The notes beneath the pieces are model-generated. The model saw only the letters and a program-made list of their open reading frames with translations, was not told the DNA's origin and searched no databases. 64,000 nt of DNA from Herbaspirillum sp. LeCh32-8. Its GTDB lineage: Bacteria > Pseudomonadota > Gammaproteobacteria > Burkholderiales > Burkholderiaceae_D. The stretch is from positions 290,864-354,863 of the forward strand of contig NZ_JAGIPZ010000003.1 in assembly GCF_017814915.1 (NCBI RefSeq), read 5' to 3'. Position numbers and translations under genes: made by a program. This document shows, in pieces, positions 20,823-32,321 of this stretch. Within the stretch, counting starts at the first letter, position 1. Every line of letters starts with the position of its first letter.

Positions 20823-22061
20823 TTACGGCTGGCGGGCATCCCTCCCCGCAACCGCGTCATCACCGGATTCGCCCGACTCGCCGCGCTTGCGCATCGGCGC
20901 CGGATTGTCCTCATAGGTCTGCAGCGGCACCCAGCGCTGGTTCTGCGCCTGGTAGATGGTGAACACCTGGTTGCGCGGATTGCCCGCAGCGTCGAAGGCG
21001 ACGGGTCCGGTCAGGCCCTTGATGACGATCTGGCGCAGCGTCTCCACGATCATGCGCGGCCGGGTGCAGCCGCACTGGCGCATCGCCGCCATCAGCACTT
21101 GCGCGGCGTCGTAGGCGAAGGGCGTAAGGCCGTACAGGTTGAGGCCGTAGCGCTGGTTATAGTCGTCTTCGAAGCGACGCCAGCCCGGCATGAAGGAAGT
21201 GGGAACGCCCGATTCGATGGCCAGCACGCCATTGGCCGCCGAGCGCGCCGCGATCAGGAAGGTGGAGCCGGCCGCGCCCATGGACGCCACCATCAGCCGC
21301 AGGCCGCCGCCCTCCTGCTGGATGACCTGGGCCAGCAACATCGCCTGCGAACTGTAGCCGCCGAAGAACACTGCCTCGGCGCCGCGCTGCTTCAGGCGCC
21401 GCACCAGCTGATGCAGGTCGGTGGAGTAGCTGATGCGCTCGCGCGCCACGGTCTGGGCGCCCAGCTGGCGCACCTGCTCGTGCACGCTTGCCGACACCGC
21501 CACGCCATACAGGGAGCCGTTGTCGACCACGGCAAAACGACGCAGGTTCATCACGCGGATCGCGTAGTGCAGCAGGTTGGCGGCCGCCAGGTCGTCATGC
21601 CCGATCATGCGAAAGAAGCTGCCGAAGCCCTGCTCGGTCAACACGCTGGCGCTGACCGCCGGCGTCACCAGCGCCACGCCGGCGTCAGCATAGATCTTGG
21701 CCACCGCCTGCGCGGTGCCGGAATTGGCGGTGCCGATCACCGCCACCACGCCCTCCTGCAAGAAGTACTTGGCCACGGCCACAGCGGTCTGGGGATCGTT
21801 GCGGTCGTCCTGGCGCAGCAGACGATAGAACACGCGCTGGCCGCCGATCCTGGGGCTTTGCCGATTGGTCTCCGCCAGCGCCATCTCGGCGGCGTTGGCC
21901 AGGCTCTTGCCGAAGGTCTCCGACACGCCGCTCAGGGGACCCGAAAACCCGATCAGGACGGTCTTCACCTGCGCCTCCTGCGCCGCCATGGACGTGAGCG
22001 GCAACAACAGGAACAGTACGACGGTGGCGATCTGCTTCAGGCGGGCGATGATGCTGAACAT
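20823..22061 (-). CDS. Branched-chain amino acid-type ABC transporter substrate-binding protein
   Basis: A 412-residue periplasmic binding protein of the LivJ/Leu-Ile-Val family (type I fold). A signal peptide (MFSIIARLKQIATVVLFLLLP..., cleavage after SMAA) precedes VLIGFSGPLSGVSETFGKS, the ligand-pocket start. The fold continues with GTANSGTAQAVAKIYADAGV and FFRMIGHDDLAAANLL. No permease or ATPase gene is adjacent, so this is an orphan binding protein, which is common in the order. The ligand could be an amino acid, urea-like amide or aromatic acid. Confidence 0.9.
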   Translation of the reverse strand: MFSIIARLKQIATVVLFLLLPLTSMAAQEAQVKTVLIGFSGPLSGVSETFGKSLANAAEMALAETNRQSPRIGGQRVFYRLLRQDDRNDPQTAVAVAKYFLQEGVVAVIGTANSGTAQAVAKIYADAGVALVTPAVSASVLTEQGFGSFFRMIGHDDLAAANLLHYAIRVMNLRRFAVVDNGSLYGVAVSASVHEQVRQLGAQTVARERISYSTDLHQLVRRLKQRGAEAVFFGGYSSQAMLLAQVIQQEGGGLRLMVASMGAAGSTFLIAARSAANGVLAIESGVPTSFMPGWRRFEDDYNQRYGLNLYGLTPFAYDAAQVLMAAMRQCGCTRPRMIVETLRQIVIKGLTGPVAFDAAGNPRNQVFTIYQAQNQRWVPLQTYEDNPAPMRKRGESGESGDDAVAGRDARQP

Positions 22062-22225
22062 GGCGTCTCCGAAATACGACCCAAGCAGCCTGCCTCACCC
22101 TGCGCGACGACAGCCATGCCGGCCGGAAAACCGAGAAAGGTAGCTGCTCGGCCACGTGACAAGCCACATTGCCGTCACATTCGAAAAAATATCGAATTCG
22201 AACGAAGATTTAATTTCCGCACAAC

Positions 22226-22252
22226 AAAAAACGGAGCCGAAGCTCCGTTTTT
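22226..22252 (-). terminator. Rho-independent terminator after the bile-acid-family symporter
   Basis: Read on the minus strand, an ACGGAGC/GCTCCGT stem closes a TTCG tetraloop and is followed by a run of T residues. It lies 28 bp after the symporter stop codon. Confidence 0.9.
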
Positions 22253-22279
22253 CATGGTGCGGATTTCACGCCGCAAAAA

Positions 22280-23194
22280 TCAGTCGCGCGGCGGACGGCC
22301 ACGCCAATAACCTGCCAGCAGCGAACCCGAGAGGTTGTGCCAGACCGAGAACAGCGCACCCGGCAGGGCCGCCACCGGCGTGAAGTACAGCTTGCCCAGC
22401 GCCGCGGCCAGACCGGAGTTCTGCATGCCCACCTCGATGGCCAACGTGCGGCACACCGCTTCGTCGAAGCCCAGCAGGCGACCACCCCAGTAGCCGCCCA
22501 AGAGGCCCAGGCCGTTGTGCAGGATCACGCCCACCAGCACCACCAGGCCGACCGATGCGATGCTGGCCTGGCTGCCCGCCACCACGGCGGCGATGATCAG
22601 CAGGATGGCGACCATCGACACCAGCGACAGATAGGGTTCAATACGGCGGATGAAGCCCCCGGCGAAAATGTTCAGCACCAGGCCGACCACGATGGGCACC
22701 ACCACGATCTGGACGATGGACATCAGCATGGCGTGGGCGTCGAAGTGGATCGATGCGTCCACATACAACTCGGTCAGCATCGGCGTGGCAAACACCGACA
22801 CCAGCGCCGACAGCGTGGAAATGGTGACCGACAGCGCGACGTCGCCGCGCGAGAGATAGATCATCACGTTGGAGGCGGTGCCGGAGGCGACCGAACCCAC
22901 CAGCACCATGCCGGCGGTCAGGTCAGGCGGCATGCGCAGCACCTTGGCGATCACCCAGGCCGCCAGCGGCATGACCAGGTAATGCAGGATGATGCCGGCG
23001 GCCACCGGCGCGGGGCGCTTGATGATGCGTTTGAAATCGTCGACGGTCAGCGTCACGCCCATGGTCAGCATGATCAGGGTCAGCAGCTGGGTGACGTATT
23101 TGCCGATCGGCGTGAAGGTCGGCGGAGCGAAGTAGGCGGCTGCGGAAAGCAGCAGCGCCCACACGGGGAACAGGCGGGTAATGGTTGCGAGCAT
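22280..23194 (-). CDS. Bile acid:sodium symporter family protein
   Basis: A 304-residue membrane protein with about nine or ten hydrophobic helices, of the BASS family. The family signature is visible in [18 protein letters not shown] near the N-terminus and [19 protein letters not shown] in the middle (the Na+ site crossover region). C-terminally [18 protein letters not shown] matches the second conserved helix. Bacterial members transport organic anions such as pantoate or pyruvate-like acids rather than bile salts. The start at [10 protein letters not shown] was chosen because helix one begins there. The stop is followed by a terminator. Confidence 0.9.
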   Translation of the reverse strand: MLATITRLFPVWALLLSAAAYFAPPTFTPIGKYVTQLLTLIMLTMGVTLTVDDFKRIIKRPAPVAAGIILHYLVMPLAAWVIAKVLRMPPDLTAGMVLVGSVASGTASNVMIYLSRGDVALSVTISTLSALVSVFATPMLTELYVDASIHFDAHAMLMSIVQIVVVPIVVGLVLNIFAGGFIRRIEPYLSLVSMVAILLIIAAVVAGSQASIASVGLVVLVGVILHNGLGLLGGYWGGRLLGFDEAVCRTLAIEVGMQNSGLAAALGKLYFTPVAALPGALFSVWHNLSGSLLAGYWRGRPPRD

Positions 23195-23454
23195 GGTTGA
23201 AACCGGATGAGTAAGTACTGCTTCCTGCGCCGCGCGAGGACGGCAGCGTGGGAGGCGCGTTTGTTTAGTTATAGGAATGATCGCGGATGACGCGGACAAC
23301 AGACTCGTAGGCTCGGCATCGCACCCATATGGCGGCGGCCTCTTCTCGTTATGGCGCCTTGTGGGCGCAAGGGCGTGATTCTACCCGCGGCACGGGATTT
23401 CTGCCGAAAGCCCGCACAGGGCCGGGGCAAGCGCCGGGAAAACCCGCCACAAGA

Positions 23455-23742
23455 TCAAGTCGCCGGATCGCACTTGAAGGTCAGCAGCGCCTTGGGCGGC
23501 AACACCACCGGCAGCCCGTCGGAGCGCTCGCTGCCGACGACGCGCATGCGCCGCCCCAGGTTCTTGCAATACGCATCGGCCTGCCGCAGCCCCTGTATCG
23601 CCACGCCATCGTTGCCGCGCCACAGCGAGCTGGCGGTCAGCATGTAGGTATCGCGATCCAGCTGCGTGACGCCGCTGGAAGACGCGCAGGCGGCCAGGAG
23701 CGCAGTTGCTGCTGTTGCCATCGCCAGATATCGTGCCTTCAT
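23455..23742 (-). CDS. Small hypothetical lipoprotein
   Basis: A 95-residue protein with a lipoprotein signal: MKARYLAMATAATALLAAC, with the lipobox cysteine at residue 19. The mature part is short (ASSSGVTQLDRDTYMLTAS...), includes a conserved-looking DTYMLTASS and DAYCKNLGRRM region, and has two further cysteines near the end. Similar small lipoproteins are widespread in Burkholderiales without known function. The ATG at 23742 places the signal peptide correctly; the upstream in-frame extension is rejected. Confidence 0.72.
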   Translation of the reverse strand: MKARYLAMATAATALLAACASSSGVTQLDRDTYMLTASSLWRGNDGVAIQGLRQADAYCKNLGRRMRVVGSERSDGLPVVLPPKALLTFKCDPAT

Positions 23743-23883
23743 TGCCGCTCCCATCCCCCTCGTGTGCATGTCTGGGCCGATGTTAGCGGCGGGCGTGCAT
23801 GACGTCATGCATCCCTACAACTCTTTACATCGCGGCGACGGGGTTGCTGCGCTTCGTTTGGGAGGACGGTGGAGTGCAGCAAA

Positions 23884-23922
23884 CGACGCTGGGTTCCGGC
23901 CTGCGCCGGGATGACGGGTTAA
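23884..23922. repeat. REP-like element, copy 1
   Basis: CGACGCTGGGTTCCGGCCTG then CGCCGGGATGACGGGTTAA. The core palindrome (TCCGGCCTGCGCCGGGA) forms a hairpin. It is shared in form with copies 2-6 in this window. Confidence 0.8.
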
Positions 23923-24000
23923 TTGGGACGGCGAGGCGGTGCTTCGACGTGGGAGATGCGACGGTGGGCGTCCTGATCCTTGTTCTGTGATGTGCAACGA

Positions 24001-24040
24001 ACGACACTGGGTTCCTGCTTTCGCAGGAACGACGGATTAA
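24001..24040. repeat. REP-like element, copy 2
   Basis: ACGACACTGGGTTCCTGCTT then TCGCAGGAACGACGGATTAA. The core stem is TTCCTGC / GCAGGAA with a TTTC loop. Confidence 0.85.
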
Positions 24041-24172
24041 CTCAGATAGCGAGCCAACACATCGAAGTCTCAGGCGAGGCGCAAGCAACACGATGCCGAA
24101 GGCGAGCCCCATCCCGATGCCGCAGGCGAGGCGGATGGTATTTCCCCTTGTGGGCCAGCCGGCGGAGCGCGG

Positions 24173-24333
24173 TGAAAAATGGATCAGCAAGGCAGTCGGA
24201 GCGCAGCGACTCTGCCTTGCCCATTTTTCAGCGCGCTGCGACGGGAACCCCCGAAGGGGGCTGGCACTTAGGTTTTGTTGGAGCAGTGCTCCAACCCTTC
24301 TTTTGCTTACTTTTCTTGGCGGAGCAAGAAAAG
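24173..24333. repeat. Cluster of three inverted repeats
   Basis: (a) TGAAAAATGG (24173-24182) pairs with CCATTTTTCA (24221-24230). Inside it GCAAGGCAGTCG (24187-24198) pairs with a near-complement at 24207-24220, giving a ~58-base hairpin. (b) GTTGGAGCA-G-TGCTCCAAC (24277-24295) is a perfect palindrome. (c) CTTTTCTTG (24310-24318) pairs with CAAGAAAAG (24325-24333). The grouping suggests a dispersed non-coding or MITE-like element. Confidence 0.65.
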
Positions 24334-24463
24334 TGAGCGGCTGCCGGGCCGCCCCCGGCGCTCAGTTCCGACCGGAGAAAGAAAAACACAAAGCCAGTAC
24401 ATCTGCATGCAGCAAGACCAGACTACCCAACGCGCCTCAACAAGCACCGGTGAAGCGCGACAA

Positions 24464-24503
24464 ACGACGCTGGGTCCCTGCTTTCGCAGGGACGACGGAT
24501 TAA
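24464..24503. repeat. REP-like element, copy 3
   Basis: ACGACGCTGGGTCCCTGCTT then TCGCAGGGACGACGGATTAA. Compared with copy 2 the stem bases change in a compensating way (TTCCTGC/GCAGGAA to TCCCTGC/GCAGGGA), which indicates selection for the hairpin. Confidence 0.85.
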
Positions 24504-24590
24504 ATGACCGGGGGGAGTCTGTCTTTGCCGCTACCGATGAAACCTGATGCGGCTTGAGTGATGAACGCCGGCGCCGAAGAAGCACAACGA

Positions 24591-24630
24591 ACGACGCTGG
24601 ATCCCGGCCTGCGCCGGGATGACGGATTAA
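24591..24630. repeat. REP-like element, copy 4
   Basis: ACGACGCTGGATCCCGGCCT then GCGCCGGGATGACGGATTAA. Stem ATCCCGGC / GCCGGGAT; close to copy 1. Confidence 0.85.
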
Positions 24631-24743
24631 ATGAGATAGCTAACCTGCGCATCAGGACTGCAGGCCGCCCCCATGCTCACCATCAAAAAAACCAGAAAAC
24701 AGAACCGCCAAAAACGCCGCCCCAACCCCACCACCCCCAAAAG

Positions 24744-24771
24744 AAAAACGCCGCTGAAACATCAGCGGCGT
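24744..24771 (-). terminator. Rho-independent terminator after ettA
   Basis: On the minus strand ACGCCGCTGA and TCAGCGGCGT form a 10-bp stem, followed by TTTTCTTTT. It lies 30 bp after the ettA stop. The stem is nearly the same as that of the terminator at 36081-36110. Confidence 0.9.
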
Positions 24772-24800
24772 CCTCATCAAACCAACAACAGCAACAACAA

Positions 24801-26468
<1,668 letters not shown>

Positions 26469-26514
26469 TTTTAGCGATGCCGGTGAAATGAAATGGATGA
26501 GTTGCGAGTTGCAG

Positions 26515-27396
26515 CTAGGCGCCCGCGGCGCTTTGCGCGCGGCTGCGCCAGAAACGCCACAAGCCTTCCGCGGAGTATACCGCGAGCGCCAGCCAGATCA
26601 CGCAAAACCCGATGGCGCGATGGCCGGTAAACGGCTCGTCGAACAGCAATACCCCGGTCAGCAGCTGAATGGTGGGCGAAATGTATTGCATCAATCCCAA
26701 CATCGACAGCGGGATGCGGCGCGCGCCCTGGGCGAACAGCAGCAGCGGCACGGCGGTGATGGGACCGGCCAGCGCCAGCAGCAGCTGCACGCCGAGCGAG
26801 GCGCTGCTGAAACTGTTGCTGCCGCGCCAGGTGTCCAAACCCAGCACCAGCAATACCAATGGCAGCATCAGCAGGGTCTCCAGCGACAGCCCTTCCAGCG
26901 CGCCCAGATGAGCCACCTTGCGCAGCAGGCCGTAGAGGGCGAAGGTGGTGGCGATCACCAGCGCGATCCACGGCAGGTTGCCGTTGGCCACCGTCAGCCA
27001 CAGCACCGCGCCCAACGCCATGCAGACGGCCAGCCACTGCAGCGGGCGCATGCGCTCCTTCAGGATCAGGTAGCCCATGAACACGCTCATGAGCGGGCTC
27101 ATGAAGTAGCCCAGGCTGGTGTCGACGATGCGACCGTCATTGACGGCCCAGACATACAGCGTCCAGTTGCCCGAGAGCAGCAGCGCCGACAACAAAAAGC
27201 TCAACACCACCAGCGGTCGCCGCAGCGCCTGCCCCAGCCAGCTCCACTGCCGGCGCCACAGCAGCACCACGGCCAGGAACACGAAGGACCAGAACAGCCG
27301 GTGCACGACGATATCGAAGGAGGGTACTTCCTTGAGCAGTTTGAAGTACAACGGAAACAGCCCCCACAGGACGGAGGCGGACACGGCGTAAAGCAT
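26515..27396 (-). CDS. rarD: EamA/RarD family transporter
   Basis: A 293-residue DMT-superfamily membrane protein with about ten hydrophobic helices. The family start LYAVSASVLWGLFPLYFKLLK, then HRLFWSFVFLA, then GYLILKERMRPLQWLAV and FIGxxxLFDEPFTGH-like QLLTGVLLFDEPFTGHRAIGF are all typical of RarD (chloramphenicol-sensitive protein). The physiological substrate is unknown. The ATG at 27396 gives the standard N-terminus. It lies 46 bp upstream of ettA on the same strand. Confidence 0.9.
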   Translation of the reverse strand: MLYAVSASVLWGLFPLYFKLLKEVPSFDIVVHRLFWSFVFLAVVLLWRRQWSWLGQALRRPLVVLSFLLSALLLSGNWTLYVWAVNDGRIVDTSLGYFMSPLMSVFMGYLILKERMRPLQWLAVCMALGAVLWLTVANGNLPWIALVIATTFALYGLLRKVAHLGALEGLSLETLLMLPLVLLVLGLDTWRGSNSFSSASLGVQLLLALAGPITAVPLLLFAQGARRIPLSMLGLMQYISPTIQLLTGVLLFDEPFTGHRAIGFCVIWLALAVYSAEGLWRFWRSRAQSAAGA

Positions 27397-27547
27397 GGCG
27401 GCGACAATGGACTCGGATAGGAGACTGTCTTTGTTGTGCGGGCGCGCGCGTTGATATGCGACCCAAGTTGTATGACAGCCCGGCGGAAGCGACATTATTG
27501 CAGGATTCGCCGATCCCGGCTTGCGCCGGATCAGTCCGGCGGCCGCG

Positions 27548-28063
27548 CTACTGCGGCAGATGCACTTCGGCGCGGGCGTGCAGCATCACCACTTCGCAGT
27601 CCTCGGCCTGCGCCGCGCGTTCGATCACGAGGACGTCGGCCGCGCCGATGGTGATCAATGGATGGTGCCAGACGCCGCGCCTGAGCGTGACACCCTGCCC
27701 CGGCTCGATGATGAAGGCCGCGATCGCCGCCTCGTCAGGCTGCGCGCCGACACCGGCCAGCACGGCCAAGCAGCGGCCGGCGCCCATCGGCACGAAGCTC
27801 TGGCTGCCCAGCAGGTGGCGCTCGAAGGCACGCAGCGGATACGGCGCGCGGTGCGTGCCTTCATCGGTGCGGAAGATCGCCACGCAGGCGCGACCGCCGC
27901 CCTCCTCCACATCCAGATGCGCCACGCCATCGAAGCGACGCGTGGTGCCGAAGTTGATGGCGCGCTCATCCGCACCCGGTGCGATCAGCTCGCCATAAGG
28001 CGTGAAGGCCTCATGCGTAAGCGGCTGCGCCACGACGACGCGCATGACCTCAGGCGCACTCAT
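27548..28063 (-). CDS. allA: Ureidoglycolate lyase
   Basis: A 171-residue AllA-type protein, normal length. It releases urea and glyoxylate from ureidoglycolate, the last step of allantoin/allantoate catabolism. Family features are the N-terminal PLTHEAFTPYGELIAP, the beta strand with RAPYPLRAFERHLLGSQSF, and the C-terminal GVWHHPLITIG, whose histidine pair lies in the cupin-like pocket. Its start overlaps the amidase gene by 14 bp, so the two are co-translated. It is the last gene of the minus-strand dpp-like operon. No allantoinase or allantoate hydrolase is in the window. Confidence 0.88.
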   Translation of the reverse strand: MSAPEVMRVVVAQPLTHEAFTPYGELIAPGADERAINFGTTRRFDGVAHLDVEEGGGRACVAIFRTDEGTHRAPYPLRAFERHLLGSQSFVPMGAGRCLAVLAGVGAQPDEAAIAAFIIEPGQGVTLRRGVWHHPLITIGAADVLVIERAAQAEDCEVVMLHARAEVHLPQ

Positions 28064-29240
28064 GCATCAGCCTTGCGGCAAAACGGATCAGCGAGCGGTC
28101 GCTGCCGGCCGGCGCGATCACCGAGAAGCCGAACGGCGCTTCATCCAGGCGCATCAGCGGCAGCGAAATCTGCGGCAAACCCGACAGCCCGGCCAGACAC
28201 AGCATACGGATGGCCTGGTTGCGGTAGTTCTCCAGCGACTGTTCGGAATCGGTCAACAGCGGAGCGATATCGGGCATGGTCGGCATCAGCAGTACGCCGT
28301 CGCGCCCGAGCAGGCGTGCGAAATCCTCGCGGAAGGCGGCACGCACCGCCGCGTGCTGCGCCATCTGCTGCGGCGTGATGGTGGCCGACCAGGCGAAGCG
28401 CTCGGCCACGCCGGGGCCGAGCTGGAAGTCGTGACGACGGATGTTCTCGCCGTGGCTGTGCCATGCCTCGTAACCCTGGATATGGCGGAAAGCCCAGTAG
28501 AGTGCGTCGAAAGAAGGTGAGGCGGTCTTCACCGGCAACGGCGTGCCGATGGCGCCGGCCAGACGGTCCAGCGTCTCGGAGAAGACGCCCTGCACACGCG
28601 GCTCCAGCAGAGCCAGCACGTCCGCTGCGACCAGCACACGCGGGGTCTCCGGCAGCGCGGCGCTGTCGGTGCCCAGCAGCACGTCACCCACGCGCGAGAA
28701 CGCATCCATGTCGCGCGCAAACCAGCCGCATGTGTCAAAGCCCGGCGCCAGATCCATCACACCGGCCAGCGATACGCGCGCATGCGTCGGACGCAGTCCG
28801 ATCAGGCCGCAATGGCTGGCCGGTGCGCGCACCGAGCCGCCGGTGTCGGTGCCCAGCGCGATATCGGCCAGGCCGTTGGACACTGCCGAGGCCGAGCCGG
28901 AGCTGGAACCGCCAGGGATACGGTCTGGCGCGCCGCCGTTGCGCGGTGTACCGAAGTGGGCATTCCTGCCGTTCATCGAGAAGGCCAGCTCGTCGGTGTA
29001 GACCTTGCCGGCGAAGCGCGCGCCGGCCTGCGCCAGCGCCTGCACCGCCGCCGCCGATTGCGGCTTGATGCCAGACAACGCCAGCATGTGCGGATTACCG
29101 CAGCCGGTCGGATAACCGGCGACGTCGAAGATGTCCTTCACCGCGAACGTCAATCCGGCCAGCGGTCCGCTGCTGGAGGAGGCAACGGGAACAAAGGGAT
29201 AGGGAACGAAACAACGTGCGGAAGAAGCGTCGGCGGTCAT
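28050..29240 (-). CDS. Amidase (amidase-signature family)
   Basis: A 396-residue amidase-signature enzyme. The Ser-cisSer-Lys triad is visible: K35 in FAVKDIFDVAG, the cis-serine near 112 in PGGSSSGSASA, and the nucleophile S136 in GTDTGGSVRAPAS. The rest of the signature and a C-terminal domain follow. It is shorter than GatA and lacks an allophanate-hydrolase C-terminal domain. It is in an operon with a dipeptide-type ABC importer upstream and ureidoglycolate lyase downstream (14-bp overlap), so it probably cleaves an imported amide; the actual substrate is unknown. Confidence 0.9.
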   Translation of the reverse strand: MTADASSARCFVPYPFVPVASSSSGPLAGLTFAVKDIFDVAGYPTGCGNPHMLALSGIKPQSAAAVQALAQAGARFAGKVYTDELAFSMNGRNAHFGTPRNGGAPDRIPGGSSSGSASAVSNGLADIALGTDTGGSVRAPASHCGLIGLRPTHARVSLAGVMDLAPGFDTCGWFARDMDAFSRVGDVLLGTDSAALPETPRVLVAADVLALLEPRVQGVFSETLDRLAGAIGTPLPVKTASPSFDALYWAFRHIQGYEAWHSHGENIRRHDFQLGPGVAERFAWSATITPQQMAQHAAVRAAFREDFARLLGRDGVLLMPTMPDIAPLLTDSEQSLENYRNQAIRMLCLAGLSGLPQISLPLMRLDEAPFGFSVIAPAGSDRSLIRFAARLMHECA

Positions 29241-29323
29241 GCGGATTCCTTATGCAAATGGTCGGCGAATACAGTGCGATTGTGGCCAGCTTATGGTTCG
29301 ATGATACTGACGAATCGCCTCAC

Positions 29324-30319
29324 TCAAGCGACGGCGAACTGCAGCTCCTGCACGCGCAGGCAGCGCACCGTGTGCGATGCGGCCAGCACCTGTTCCGGCG
29401 GCTGTTCGGTATGGCACCGCGTCGCGGCATGCGCGCAGCGTTCAGCAAACGCGCAACCCGGCGGCAGGTTGGCGAGATCGGGCGGCGAGCCGGGAATGGT
29501 CTGCAGCCGCTGGCCCTTCTGCATCGCGCCGTGGCTGCGGCTTTGCAGCAGCGCCATGGTGTAGGGATGGCGCGGCTGCTTGAGCAGCTCCGCCGCCGGA
29601 CCCTGCTCGACGATGCGTCCGGCATACATGACGGCAATGCGGTCGGCCACCTCCACCGCCGCGCCGATGTCGTGCGTGACGAAGATGATGGACAGGCCCA
29701 GCTCGCGCTGCAACTCACGCAGCAGCAGCAGGATCTGGATCTGCACCGTAGCATCGAGCGCGGTGGTCGGCTCGTCGGCCAGCAGCACCTTGGGCGAACA
29801 CGACAGCGCCAGTGCAATCATCGCGCGCTGGCGCATGCCGCCGGACATCTCGTGCGGATAGGCATCCAGCCTGCGTTCGGGGCTGGGAATACGTACCTTC
29901 TCGAACAGCGCCAGTGCCTGCGCGCGCGCCTCGGCGCCGGACACTTTCTTGTGGCGACGAATGGTCTCGGCGATCTGGCTGCCGACGGTATAGACCGGAT
30001 CCAGGGCCAGTAGCGGCTCCTGGAAGATCATCGCCACCGTGTCGCCGCGCAGCGCCGACAAGGCGCGCGGCGACATCTTCAGAACATCCTGCCCGGCGAC
30101 TTCCAGCGCGCCCTCCAGCGTGGTGCGGCGCTCGGGATGCAGGCGCATGATGGAGCGCAGCGTAACGCTCTTGCCCGATCCCGATTCGCCGATCAATGCC
30201 ACCACCTCGCCTTCGCCCACATCCAGGTCGACGCCGCTGACGGCACGGATGGTTTTGTCGGGCGCCTTGAACGTCACGCGCAAGTCGCGCAGGCTGACCA
30301 TGCTTTTCATCTCAGCCAT
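29324..30319 (-). CDS. Dipeptide/oligopeptide-type ABC transporter ATP-binding protein (DppD-like)
   Basis: A 331-residue ATPase of the Opp/Dpp nickel-peptide family. It has Walker [11 protein letters not shown]-loop [11 protein letters not shown], signature [15 protein letters not shown], Walker [12 protein letters not shown] and H-loop THDIG. After the ATPase domain comes the family's C-terminal oligopeptide extension with cysteines ([15 protein letters not shown]), which can bind an iron-sulfur cluster. The start MAEMKSM overlaps the stop of the DppF-like gene by 8 bp. Confidence 0.93.
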   Translation of the reverse strand: MAEMKSMVSLRDLRVTFKAPDKTIRAVSGVDLDVGEGEVVALIGESGSGKSVTLRSIMRLHPERRTTLEGALEVAGQDVLKMSPRALSALRGDTVAMIFQEPLLALDPVYTVGSQIAETIRRHKKVSGAEARAQALALFEKVRIPSPERRLDAYPHEMSGGMRQRAMIALALSCSPKVLLADEPTTALDATVQIQILLLLRELQRELGLSIIFVTHDIGAAVEVADRIAVMYAGRIVEQGPAAELLKQPRHPYTMALLQSRSHGAMQKGQRLQTIPGSPPDLANLPPGCAFAERCAHAATRCHTEQPPEQVLAASHTVRCLRVQELQFAVA

Positions 30320-31418
30320 GAACGGCCTCCTTGCCTTGGGAATGCATCGCCATGCCGGCATCGAAGGTGTCGGCATCAAAGCCGCTGCCCGGTTCGTAGC
30401 GCAGGCAGGCCACACCGTGGCCGTCGTCGCCCTCCACAAAGGACGGCGCACGCAGCTTGCACACTTCCTGCGCGAACTGGCAGCGCGTGTGGAAGCGGCA
30501 CCCTGGCGGCGGGTTGATCGGGTTGGGCGGATCGCCGGCCAGCGGCGCCTCCTCGGTGCGGCGGGTGGGATCCATGCTGGGCATGGAGCGCAACAGCGCG
30601 CGCGTATAGGGATGCCTGGGTGCGTCGAACACCTGGTCGGCCGGCCCCACCTCGACCACCTGGCCGAGGTACATCACCAGCACGCGGTCGGAGATGAAGC
30701 GCACCACGTTGAGATCGTGGCTGATGAAGAGATAGGTCAGGCCGAACTCCTGCTTCAGGTCCAGCAACAGGTTCAGCACTTGGGCTTCGACCGACTTGTC
30801 GAGCGCCGACACCGCCTCGTCGAGGATCACCAGGCGCGGCTCCAGCGCCAATGCGCGCGCGATATTGACGCGCTGGCGCTGGCCGCCGGAGAGCTCGTGC
30901 GGATAACGACCGGCGAAGCGTTCCGGCTGCAGGCCAACGCGCGCCAGCAGGTCGCGTGCGCGGCTGATGGCCTCGCGCGACGACAGGCCGTGCACGATGG
31001 GCGCGAAGGCGATCGAATCCTCGATCGTCATGCGCGGGTTGAGCGAGGAATAGCTGTCCTGAAACACCATCTGCGTCTGACGCCGGAACTGGCGCAGCGG
31101 CATGGCGCGCGAACCGACGGTGCGGCCGTCGAACACCAGCTCGCCGCTATCCTGTTCGATCAGTTGCATCAGCACGCGCGCGGTAGTGGACTTGCCGCAA
31201 CCGGACTCGCCGACCACGCCCAGGGTTTCGCCCTTCATGATGTCGAAGCTCACGCCGTCGACCGCGCGCACGGCGCCGCCGGCGCGACCGGAAAACGGCA
31301 GGCCTTTGTTCTTCAACGGGAAATGCTTGAGCAGCTTGTGTACGCCCAGCAAGGGCTGGCGTGGGCCGCCGACATCGCGCCGGTCGGCCTCGTTCATCAG
31401 GTGTGCAGTCAGGCTCAT
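30312..31418 (-). CDS. Dipeptide/oligopeptide-type ABC transporter ATP-binding protein (DppF-like)
   Basis: A 368-residue partner ATPase. It has Walker [11 protein letters not shown]-loop [11 protein letters not shown], signature [15 protein letters not shown], Walker [12 protein letters not shown] and an H-loop in FISHDL. In the Walker B motif the usual DEP is DEA, a common variant in this family. The C-terminal oligopeptide domain with the cysteine set ([17 protein letters not shown]) is present. It overlaps the permease gene upstream by 4 bp and the DppD-like gene downstream by 8 bp. Confidence 0.93.
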   Translation of the reverse strand: MSLTAHLMNEADRRDVGGPRQPLLGVHKLLKHFPLKNKGLPFSGRAGGAVRAVDGVSFDIMKGETLGVVGESGCGKSTTARVLMQLIEQDSGELVFDGRTVGSRAMPLRQFRRQTQMVFQDSYSSLNPRMTIEDSIAFAPIVHGLSSREAISRARDLLARVGLQPERFAGRYPHELSGGQRQRVNIARALALEPRLVILDEAVSALDKSVEAQVLNLLLDLKQEFGLTYLFISHDLNVVRFISDRVLVMYLGQVVEVGPADQVFDAPRHPYTRALLRSMPSMDPTRRTEEAPLAGDPPNPINPPPGCRFHTRCQFAQEVCKLRAPSFVEGDDGHGVACLRYEPGSGFDADTFDAGMAMHSQGKEAVHG

Positions 31419-32320
31419 TGCTTGACCTCCATGGCCGAGCGCAGGCCGTCAGACAACATGTTGAAGGAAATCGACGTGACAAAGATGAACGCGCCCGGCA
31501 ATGCCGCCACCCACGGCTGGGTGTAGATGGCAGTGCGCAGGGTGTTGAGCATCAGGCCCCACTCCGGCTCGGGCGGCTTGACGCCCAGGCCGAGGAAAGA
31601 CAAACCCGAGGCCAGGATCATCGACACCGAGATCAGGCTCGTGGAGTAGACAAAGATCGGCCCCAGCACATTGCCCAGCACGTGTGCGCGCACGATGGTG
31701 AAGGCGCCGGCGCCGGACGCGCGTGCGGCGTCCACATAGTCGCTGCGCCGCACCTGGGTGGTGACGCTTTCGGCGATGCGCGCGATCTGCGGCACGAAGA
31801 CGATGGTCAGCGACGTCAGCGCGTTGAAGATGCCGGCGCCCAGCGCGCCCGACAAGGCGATAGCCAGCAGCACCGAGGGGAAGGCATACAGGATGTCGAT
31901 GGTGCGCATGACGACGGTGTTGGTGAAACCGCCCGCATAGCCGGCCAGAATGCCCAGCGCGCTGCCGATGGCGAAGGCCAGCAGCACCGGCGTAATGCCC
32001 ATGAACAGCGACAGCCGGCCGCCCAGGATCAGACGTGAGAGCAGATCGCGCCCGAGTTCGTCGGTGCCCAGCAGATGGCCGGCGGTGCCGATCGGTTTCA
32101 GGCGCGCGAACATCGAGGTGGCAAAGGGATCGGCCGGCATCAGCCAAGGCGCGGCGATAGCCATGACGATCAGCGCCAGCAGCACGGCGCCGGCGATCAT
32201 CGCCGTGGGATTGCGTACCAGGCGCGCAGCGACGTTGGCCCAGTGGCCGCGCGAGCGGCGATAGGGGGCGACCGGCGCGGCGGCGGCAAGGGAAGAAGCA
32301 GGGGTAGCGGACAGGTCCAT
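31415..32320 (-). CDS. ABC transporter permease (DppC-like)
   Basis: A 301-residue inner-membrane permease with a cytoplasmic N-terminus and about six helices. The EAA-type loop is in [23 protein letters not shown], which contacts the ATPases. [20 protein letters not shown] is the conserved N-terminal DppC segment. It overlaps the DppF-like gene and begins one base from the DppB-like gene's stop codon, indicating one transcript. Confidence 0.92.
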   Translation of the reverse strand: MDLSATPASSLAAAAPVAPYRRSRGHWANVAARLVRNPTAMIAGAVLLALIVMAIAAPWLMPADPFATSMFARLKPIGTAGHLLGTDELGRDLLSRLILGGRLSLFMGITPVLLAFAIGSALGILAGYAGGFTNTVVMRTIDILYAFPSVLLAIALSGALGAGIFNALTSLTIVFVPQIARIAESVTTQVRRSDYVDAARASGAGAFTIVRAHVLGNVLGPIFVYSTSLISVSMILASGLSFLGLGVKPPEPEWGLMLNTLRTAIYTQPWVAALPGAFIFVTSISFNMLSDGLRSAMEVKQ

Positions 32321-32321
32321 G

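Larger units (their letters stand above)
23743..24743. repeat. Gene-free island of REP-like palindromes and inverted repeats
   Basis: About 1 kb between the lipoprotein gene and ettA without a convincing gene. It holds four copies of a REP-like element (listed separately), a near-duplicate 16-mer at 24091-24106 and 24115-24130, and three inverted repeats between 24173 and 24333. Short open frames here translate to low-complexity, repeat-derived sequence. Confidence 0.75.

Noticed and set aside
23884..24630. Possible CRISPR array
   Set aside because: The repeated units are palindromic, unevenly spaced (gaps of about 80-420 bp) and vary in sequence; no cas genes are present. They fit REP-like elements.
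27511..27535. Another REP-like copy (GATCCCGGCTTGCGCCGGATC)
   Set aside because: Only the core resembles copies 1 and 4; the conserved flanks are missing, so it is at most a decayed remnant.
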